From Lachnospiraceae bacterium (GTDB lineage Bacteria; Bacillota; Clostridia; Lachnospirales; Lachnospiraceae), in contig JAEEKC010000362.1 of the NCBI GenBank assembly GCA_016282215.1, positions 1 to 22,998 on the forward strand: DNA of 22,998 bases. The letters are read 5' to 3'. The translations under genes were made by a program, and so were the position numbers. Shown here piece after piece: positions 14,996 to 21,356 of this stretch. Numbering within the stretch: the first letter of the stretch is position 1; every line of letters begins with the position of its first letter. The notes beneath the pieces are model-generated. The model made no database searches. It worked only from the letters and a program-made list of their open reading frames with translations, and was not told the origin of the DNA.

Positions 14996-16357
14996 TTACT
15001 TCGGTCCGGCCATCTTTTTGCCCTGCTCCTTCACCTGCTTATTTTCGGCTGCAAATTCCTGATCGAGTTTCTTGATGGCAGGTGATGTGATACGAATGAG
15101 TTTCTGCGACGCTTCCAGTCTTGCCTTTCCCTTATCCGTAAAGGGCGAAAAGAAGATCCCCTGTCTGTCGGAATAATAATCCATGGCCGCCTTGTTTAAG
15201 TTAGCGGCTGCGACCGCGCTCCTGTTGCCATTCGCAACAGTCTCGAGCGCATTCATCAGTGCTGTCATCTGATCCGAAGGATCCTTTCCTTCGTTCAGGG
15301 ATTTCAGCTCATCGTGCAGCTGCTTGAGCTGTTCCATCTGCTCTTTGTCAAATGTATTATCCTTCTTCTGCAGGAAAGATTCATACTGCTGAGTTTTACC
15401 CTGTTTGTCGAGCTTACTGATCTTGTTTTTCTCCTGCCGGATCTTTTTATTGGTCTCAAGCCCTAAGTTCTTCCGATAGGCCTTATTGACATCCTTCAAC
15501 GTCACATGACCTTCTGTGATCGTACTTTGGAAAACCGGATCTTCTAAGATCTGTTTGCGCATGGAAAAAACGCGCTGGGCGAGCTGATGCTGGTTATACA
15601 GTGTCACTTCTTCAAACTTATTTTTCTCGGGATTCCTTAAGTTCTCTTTGCCCGATGGTATCCCCTTGAAAAAGGTATGCTCCGCTACATCAGTGCAGAT
15701 CGACTGCGCAATGATATAATCCACCGCTTCTTTCACATTCTTCGTGGGGCTTACTTTCTCATCCGGGCGATACTTTTCTGCTTCCCGGATGGCCTGCCTG
15801 GCCAAAGCCTGCGCATGTGTGATACTGAGATTTCCTTCCTCCATATCCGGAATGAGATCGGTCCATTCTTTCGTGGCCTCCTTTGTCTTTTCCACATATT
15901 CGTCGTACGCTTTTGCAAATCCATCCGGCGAAAACGGATGTCCCGCCTCGGATCCTTTTACCAGATAATCCCGCACAAAATACTGAAAATAAGCGCTCCG
16001 GGACAACTCGGCCGCCTTCTTGTTTAAGTCCTTGCGAAAGGCACGTTCCCATTGATCGAGATCGTAATTGTTTTCTGCCGCCATCTGCTCCGGGGCGCCT
16101 TCCTTTTCTATATCTTTTTGCGGAAGCCGGGCCGTTTTCAGCACGTAAAGTTTGGCTGCCTTTTGATAATCAAACTGATTTTCATAATAATCAAGTCCCT
16201 GCAGCACCGCCCTGTTCTCATTGTCATAGTGCTTTGCGCCGATCTCCTGCTCTAATTCTTCAACCTCATTTGTAATATTTTTGCTCACTTCCCCGAGCTG
16301 ATTATAAAACGCATCTTTTGGTGCAACATTTACAACTTCATTTTCAACTTCTTTCAT
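14996..16357 (-). CDS. Soluble charged helical protein, related in part to the 568-residue protein
   Basis: Starts at ATG 16357 with AAGGAG 8 nt upstream. It is 453 residues with no signal peptide or membrane segment. It is mostly helical and rich in Lys, Glu and Gln, with coiled-coil stretches at about 20-45 and 300-355 and a basic tail (EQGKKMAGPK). Residues 209-277 align with 424-486 of the protein at 4783-6489 (VDYIIAQ against ADLIIAK, EDPVFQ against TSPFY). YNQHQLAQRVF...DPVFQ (254-277) also resembles YNQNRMAAYV...DPVYQ (236-255) of that protein. It is a single-gene unit behind the promoter-like site at 16514-16546, with a leader of about 150 nt carrying the conserved element. Family not recognised. 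Shared regulation and tail suggest a substrate or partner of the type IV system (inference). Confidence 0.8.
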   Translation of the reverse strand: MKEVENEVVNVAPKDAFYNQLGEVSKNITNEVEELEQEIGAKHYDNENRAVLQGLDYYENQFDYQKAAKLYVLKTARLPQKDIEKEGAPEQMAAENNYDLDQWERAFRKDLNKKAAELSRSAYFQYFVRDYLVKGSEAGHPFSPDGFAKAYDEYVEKTKEATKEWTDLIPDMEEGNLSITHAQALARQAIREAEKYRPDEKVSPTKNVKEAVDYIIAQSICTDVAEHTFFKGIPSGKENLRNPEKNKFEEVTLYNQHQLAQRVFSMRKQILEDPVFQSTITEGHVTLKDVNKAYRKNLGLETNKKIRQEKNKISKLDKQGKTQQYESFLQKKDNTFDKEQMEQLKQLHDELKSLNEGKDPSDQMTALMNALETVANGNRSAVAAANLNKAAMDYYSDRQGIFFSPFTDKGKARLEASQKLIRITSPAIKKLDQEFAAENKQVKEQGKKMAGPK

Positions 16358-16370
16358 GGTTTTGTCTCCT

Positions 16371-16420
16371 TATTTATTAGTAGTTTATTGGTTCTGAGTT
16401 TTCATACCGGACTTTACACT
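16371..16420 (-). repeat. Conserved leader element, copy B2
   Basis: Minus strand contains AGTGTAAAGTCCGGTATGAA, then AACTCAGAACC, then ACTACTAATAAATA, and ends next to the AAGGAG site of the gene at 16357. It shares both blocks with the copy at 1579-1628. The hairpin is weak here, so sequence rather than pairing is what is conserved. Confidence 0.6.
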
Positions 16421-16513
16421 ACCTCATTATTTTTTCGGTTCCGGGTTTTCCTATCAATCCTTTTCTGAACAAGCGATCATTTCCCCGGCTCCGGATTACC
16501 ATACCTGTTTTCA

Positions 16514-16547
16514 CTATAAACACACCGGTTTTCGCGAAATGGTTGCA
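16514..16547 (-). promoter_or_regulatory. Putative ECF-type promoter P3
   Basis: Minus strand: TGCAACC at 16547-16541, 17 nt, GTGTTTATAG at 16523-16514. The -35 box and spacing equal those at 6541 and 10348; the -10 box differs at several positions. It begins within 10 nt of the stop codon of the membrane protein gene ending at 16554 and predicts a leader of about 150 nt. Confidence 0.55.
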
Positions 16548-16553
16548 TTCATC

Positions 16554-19500
16554 CTAATCTTTGATCCGATACAGGCCACTCTGCAACCCCTCCGCCAAAA
16601 GATACTGCTCCATCTCACCTGCTTTCAGAGAAAGGGTCTTTCCGTTTTCATCTGTCAGGATAAAGGACAGTTCCCGGATCTGCCCTGTCTGCCAACGAAG
16701 GTGCATGCCCAAGGGCAGCAGCAGCTTTCCGCCTCCCACGTCGCAGGATACCTGCCCATGCCCGCCCTGCATATCCGAAAAGACAGCCGTCAGTTTTACC
16801 GGTCTGCTGCCAAGGGCTATTTCCGTCTTTTCCATATCCAAAGCAAGATATAACAGTTCAAAATCCCGCCCTGCAAAAGATGACAGATCAGGCAGGCCGG
16901 CAAAGGCGGCCGCACCTTTATTCTCTTTGTCCGTCAGATTTGCCAGCAGAAGCTCTGCGCTTTCTCCGAAGCTTTGGCAGATCCTTTCAAAATCGATATC
17001 CGAAGCAGTTTCCGCCGGATCGTCCCCCTCTTTCGAAAGTGCCGGATCATTCCCTGCCATCTTATCATAAATTTCCGCAGGATAATAGGCATCATCTTCT
17101 GCCAGATAACGGTAATCCGCTTCCTCTGACAAAAGCCATCGCCAGATATAAAAGCTTTTTTGCGGGTCCAGGGAAAAGACCACCGGCCTTTTTTCCATTG
17201 CCACGTCCAGGATCCTCTGCTGCGCCTGCCTGCTCCTTGCTACGGGAAGATACCCGGCTGCGCAGGCCTTCGTCCCCATATAATAGTAAAAACCCTGTCC
17301 GTCATAACCCATGTAGGTCTGATCATCCGCCCTTTTTACGCCGCTTTCTTCCTCCCCGAAAGTTCCCCCGATCCGCTTCTTTACCCTGTCGTACTGTGTC
17401 AGATAGGGGATCTGGTCTTCTACCATAAAACCATTCCCCAGCATGCGGTTGTCTGAAAGCGGGATCTCTCCCATAAATACAAAGGTTTCCGGTACTTCAT
17501 ACCGGGTAAACAGCCTGGAAGCGTCCGATGCCACCAGCTGCTCATTGCCGTCGGGATAAGTCCAAAGGTAGGGATTTTTCATATCATTGACATGGGCATA
17601 GCACAGAAATATCAGACTCATGCAAAGCATAAACAAACCTGCCGCCGGCAGCGTCTTTGCGGATCTTTCCGAAAGAAAATGCTCGAGCAGCATGACGCCC
17701 GCAAACATGCCTCCCACGGCGATCAGCACCGGCGCCGTCCTTGCCAGGATCACCTGTCTGTCTGCCCGCACCAGGGTATAGGTATAGGAAACCGCCAAAG
17801 TGGTCAGGAGCGCGAACGCAAAATGCAATTTCACCTGCAGATCACAATTTGCCGCTTTCGATGTCCCGACCTTTGTATCCGTTTTCGCCTCGCTGCCCGG
17901 ATGCCGTTTTCGCAAAACATTTCCGCCAGCGATCTGTCCTCCCATCAGGGCTGCTGCAAACCACAACCAGAGCATCGGCAGGAAAAAGCGGAAGATCAGA
18001 TACAGACTGTCCCGCAGGCCTGCAGCAGCCGTTCCGGCCAGATAAGGCAGGAAGGTATCCGGCGGCGTCTGGCCTGCTAAGGAAATCCCATCCGCTAATA
18101 TGGTCTGGGAAGAATAGGTCAGTGTATGCACCGCCATGCGGTATAAAAGTGGCAGGCAGAGCGCGATGGGGATCAGCACGATCAGCCAGGTCAGGATGTT
18201 AACCACCCGGGCGCCCTTTTTTTCTATGTCCTGTCTGCCGAAAGCAAAGCCGCGAAACAGACTGACTGCCTGACAAATCGCCAGTGGCAGCGTGCCTGTG
18301 CAGACTGCGGCGCCGAAAAGCGGATAATACAGCCCGCCGAGAAAACACCCCATCAGCCAGACCTTCAGCCAGGCGGACCTGCGTTTCAAAAGTGCCGGAT
18401 CAAAAAACAACAGAAGGAGCGGTGCCACCATGTATTGTCTGTTATAGGAAGGAAGAGAAAAAACTGCCGCAAACAGCATTGCCTTTTCAGGCTTTATATG
18501 TCTGCAGACAAGCGCCATAGTCAGCAACGCGAACAAAAGCGTCGTCAGAGACAGGGCGGGCGCATAATCCGCTACGGTTCCCTTCAAAAATACATGCTGG
18601 ATAAAACCGTTTACCATGGGGAACAGCCCGGAAACCGGCGTATATTCATCATAAGCACGCTGTCCCAGCGTGACGATCTGCTGCCAGGGGATGAGCTGCT
18701 CGCCGTGATGATGCTGGTCGGGCTGCGCAAAAGCCGGGCAGGCCTGCCAGGATCTGTAGGCAAAAAGCACTATAGGAGTTACCGCAGAAATAACTGCCTG
18801 CTTTTTGACAGATGACAAAATGAGCCGGACATAAAGCGCCGCGAGTATCAGCAGGATCAGGACATAGTATCCTGCTGCGTAAGGTTCCCTGATCACGTCT
18901 CCTTCATACAGGTAACCGTCTCTGAAATAGATTGTCAGCAGCAGCGGAACGGGAAGCTGCAAAGCAAACAGAAGCCTGCGAAACACAGTCTTTTTCAATG
19001 GCTGCTGATCGTTCTCTTTTTTCTTCATGAACAGATTGATGATCAGGCAAAAAGCCGTCATCACCATTGTCAGCAGATACAACGCATTCTGAGACAGTGC
19101 AAAACGCTGCGAAAAGCAGCAAAGCAGCATCAGGATGCCGAGCAGTCCATAGTAGCTCAGGGGCGGCAACAGACAGACATAGGGATAATCCTTTTGCTCC
19201 GTCAACGGAAGCATCAGCGCTGTGTAGCCCGCCATAAAAAACAGCGGCAGGGAAAAGATACCGGATACCGCCAGATAGATCAGCGCCAGAAGTAACAAAA
19301 GGAGCGGAAGAAATTTCCGCCATCCGCCCAAGGACAGCTCCCCCGTTTCCTTCTGCCCATCTGCAACACCGGATTCTTCCGAAGTGTGTTCTGAAAGCTG
19401 CGCAGCGCCTCCCGTTTTCCGGCAGACAAGAAAAACGCCGCCTCCCACGAGCAGACATCCTGCGATCGCAAGCAGCCGGAACAGCGCAAGTTCTCCTGCT

Positions 19501-19691
19501 TTATGATAACCGCTCTCGGCCGTCGCCTCGATGATCAGATCGAAAAACGCCGGGGCCTTCGTTACCATAGGGGTATAAAGTATATGAAACAGCAGAATAC
19601 AGATACATAAAACAAACAGGAAAATCCCGGCCATAAACGCCGGGGCTTTCCTGTTTACCAGATTTTCAGATGGGGTTATGCTTCGTTTCAT
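16554..19691 (-). CDS. Large polytopic membrane protein, GT-C glycosyltransferase-like
   Basis: The product is 1045 residues from ATG 19691; the ribosome binding site is weak (a GCGGGC run), and it lies 13 nt after the clpX stop. About 15 or more membrane helices fill residues 20-700. The C-terminal 345 residues are soluble. After a helix at about 300-315 comes a loop with DQHHHGEQL (325-333) and RAYDEYTPVSGLFPM (346-359), resembling the acidic/His first extracellular loop of GT-C enzymes, which transfer sugars from lipid-linked donors outside the membrane. A SYNRQY motif near 415-420 follows. The usual GT-C length is 500-800, so the C-terminal domain is extra. It is third in the htrA-clpX unit. 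The glycosyltransferase assignment is a fold-level inference; a polymer or teichoic-acid modifying membrane protein is an alternative. Confidence 0.85.
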   Translation of the reverse strand: MKRSITPSENLVNRKAPAFMAGIFLFVLCICILLFHILYTPMVTKAPAFFDLIIEATAESGYHKAGELALFRLLAIAGCLLVGGGVFLVCRKTGGAAQLSEHTSEESGVADGQKETGELSLGGWRKFLPLLLLLLALIYLAVSGIFSLPLFFMAGYTALMLPLTEQKDYPYVCLLPPLSYYGLLGILMLLCCFSQRFALSQNALYLLTMVMTAFCLIINLFMKKKENDQQPLKKTVFRRLLFALQLPVPLLLTIYFRDGYLYEGDVIREPYAAGYYVLILLILAALYVRLILSSVKKQAVISAVTPIVLFAYRSWQACPAFAQPDQHHHGEQLIPWQQIVTLGQRAYDEYTPVSGLFPMVNGFIQHVFLKGTVADYAPALSLTTLLFALLTMALVCRHIKPEKAMLFAAVFSLPSYNRQYMVAPLLLLFFDPALLKRRSAWLKVWLMGCFLGGLYYPLFGAAVCTGTLPLAICQAVSLFRGFAFGRQDIEKKGARVVNILTWLIVLIPIALCLPLLYRMAVHTLTYSSQTILADGISLAGQTPPDTFLPYLAGTAAAGLRDSLYLIFRFFLPMLWLWFAAALMGGQIAGGNVLRKRHPGSEAKTDTKVGTSKAANCDLQVKLHFAFALLTTLAVSYTYTLVRADRQVILARTAPVLIAVGGMFAGVMLLEHFLSERSAKTLPAAGLFMLCMSLIFLCYAHVNDMKNPYLWTYPDGNEQLVASDASRLFTRYEVPETFVFMGEIPLSDNRMLGNGFMVEDQIPYLTQYDRVKKRIGGTFGEEESGVKRADDQTYMGYDGQGFYYYMGTKACAAGYLPVARSRQAQQRILDVAMEKRPVVFSLDPQKSFYIWRWLLSEEADYRYLAEDDAYYPAEIYDKMAGNDPALSKEGDDPAETASDIDFERICQSFGESAELLLANLTDKENKGAAAFAGLPDLSSFAGRDFELLYLALDMEKTEIALGSRPVKLTAVFSDMQGGHGQVSCDVGGGKLLLPLGMHLRWQTGQIRELSFILTDENGKTLSLKAGEMEQYLLAEGLQSGLYRIKD

Positions 19692-19704
19692 AAAACGCCC
19701 GCTG

Positions 19705-21324
19705 CTAAATGATTTGTGTCGATTCTCCGGTCCTGATCTCGATCAGCGGACCGCCGCTGCCTTTTAAATAGTCACCTGTGATGGTCACCCGTCCGATATT
19801 TTTGTCCTTCGGGATCTCATACATGATATCGAGCATGACATTCTCGATGATGGCCCTCAGCGCCCTGGCGCCGGTATCCCGCTCCATGGCTTCATCCGCT
19901 ATCGCTTCAATGGCACTGTCATCAAAAACCAGGTCCACTTCATCCAGTGCAAGGAGCTTTTGATACTGCTTCAGGATTGCATTTTTCGGCTCTTTCAGGA
20001 TCCGTACATACATATCCCTGTCAAGAGCATCCAGACTGCAGATGATGGGCAGTCTTCCGAGGAATTCCGGGATCATTCCGAATTTCCGAAGATCCTCCGT
20101 CGTCACCTTGCTCATCAGGGTTTTATCTTTATCAAAACTATCCTTCAGCTGCGCACCATACCCGATACCGGATGTCTTGCGCAGACGCTGTTTAACGATC
20201 TCATCAAGATCCGGAAAAGCACCGCCGCAGATAAACAAAATGTTTCTTGTATTGATGGTGGTCAGCGGGACCATGGCATTTTTGCTGCCCGCCCCCACGG
20301 GAACCTCGATATCGGCACCCTCTAAGAGTTTCAGCATGCCCTGCTGCACGGACTCACCGGACACATCTCTCGAGTGGGTTTCTTTCTTGCGTGCAATCTT
20401 ATCGATCTCATCTATGAAAACGATACCCATCTCTGCCTTATCCACGTCATTTTCCGCTGCCATCAACAGTTTTGAAAGAACACTTTCGATATCATCGCCG
20501 ATATAGCCTGCTTCCGTCAGAGAGGTGGCATCCGCAATAGCCAGGGGAACATCCAAAAGCCTTGCCAGGGTTTTTACCAGATATGTCTTACCGCAGCCGG
20601 TGGGTCCGATCATCAGGATATTGGATTTTTCGATCTCAATATCTTCCATGGTATCGGTTGCCACCCGCTTGTAATGATTATACACTGCAACGGAAATGAC
20701 TTTTTTGGCATATTCCTGTCCGACCACAAAGTCATCGAGCTGTGCCTTAATCTTATGGGGCGGCGGAATATTTTTGATATCCAAAAGCGGCTCCTGCCCC
20801 TTCTCTTTTTTCTTTTTCTTTTTCAGTTTCTGCTTATTCGGGATCCCGCCGCTGCCCTGCAGGTCTGCAAGATTTACAAAACTGATATTCGGAAACTGCT
20901 GCGACAGCTTTGACAGATCCATGCCGGCCGTTTTGTCCCGCATGGACGGATCGAGCATTCCCTGATAATCGAACTGGCTGACCATATCCATGGTTTTGTG
21001 CATACAGTCATTGCAGACACAGATATTGTTGGGGAGTTTGAACTGTTTTCCCGTGACCCGTTCCGGCCTCCGGCAGGCAAAGCATACGCTCTCGTATTCA
21101 TCATCCGGATCTGCGGTTTCTCCGGACAGGTCTTTTCCCTCTGCCGCACCTTCTTCTTTCGCCGGAGCGTTGTCCGATCCATCTTCAGTATTCAGCTCCG
21201 TGTTTTCACCGCCTGCGTTTACCGGCGGTTGTTTTTTTTGCTGCGTATCTTCCGTAACTTCCCTGAAATCATATATATCTTTTTTCGGATCGTCCTGATC
21301 CCTGTTCTCATCCAAATGATCCAT
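19705..21324 (-). CDS. clpX: ClpX-type AAA+ unfoldase with long N-terminal extension and altered functional loops
   Basis: Unfolds substrate proteins, normally feeding them to ClpP. From ATG 21324 (GGAGA 6-7 nt upstream) it is 539 residues, against about 420 for ordinary ClpX. Residues 1-78 are a disordered acidic extension. A C4 zinc domain follows (Cys81, 84, 104, 107), then a linker with a Lys-rich run (167-173). The AAA+ domain starts near 186: Walker A GPTGCGKT (240-247), pore loop GYIG (273-276), Walker B IVFIDEID (301-308), EFLGRLP (420-426) and sensor-2 TGARALR (484-490). The ClpP-docking loop reads IGY (387-389) instead of IGF or LGF, and the RKH substrate loop is replaced by GSKNAM (346-351). 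It lies 30 nt after htrA. These traits suggest a paralogue beside a standard ClpX elsewhere in the genome (inference). Confidence 0.93.
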   Translation of the reverse strand: MDHLDENRDQDDPKKDIYDFREVTEDTQQKKQPPVNAGGENTELNTEDGSDNAPAKEEGAAEGKDLSGETADPDDEYESVCFACRRPERVTGKQFKLPNNICVCNDCMHKTMDMVSQFDYQGMLDPSMRDKTAGMDLSKLSQQFPNISFVNLADLQGSGGIPNKQKLKKKKKKEKGQEPLLDIKNIPPPHKIKAQLDDFVVGQEYAKKVISVAVYNHYKRVATDTMEDIEIEKSNILMIGPTGCGKTYLVKTLARLLDVPLAIADATSLTEAGYIGDDIESVLSKLLMAAENDVDKAEMGIVFIDEIDKIARKKETHSRDVSGESVQQGMLKLLEGADIEVPVGAGSKNAMVPLTTINTRNILFICGGAFPDLDEIVKQRLRKTSGIGYGAQLKDSFDKDKTLMSKVTTEDLRKFGMIPEFLGRLPIICSLDALDRDMYVRILKEPKNAILKQYQKLLALDEVDLVFDDSAIEAIADEAMERDTGARALRAIIENVMLDIMYEIPKDKNIGRVTITGDYLKGSGGPLIEIRTGESTQII

Positions 21325-21335
21325 ATTGGTTCTCC

Positions 21336-21356
21336 AAAGCGGTCTGATCCGCTCTT
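21336..21356 (-). other. Small hairpin between htrA and clpX
   Basis: Minus strand AAGAGCGG pairs with CCGCTTT around ATCAGA (seven pairs including one G-T). It overlaps the htrA stop codon and ends just before the clpX ribosome binding site. Without a T run it is unlikely to terminate; it may modulate clpX translation or be incidental. Confidence 0.3.

Noticed and set aside
16420..16446. Second promoter-like match (GGAACC-N17-GTGTAAAG) before the gene at 16357
   Set aside because: The spacing fits, but its GTGTAAAG is the start of the conserved leader element, and the other leader copies lack any GAACC-like box 17 nt upstream. Probably coincidence.
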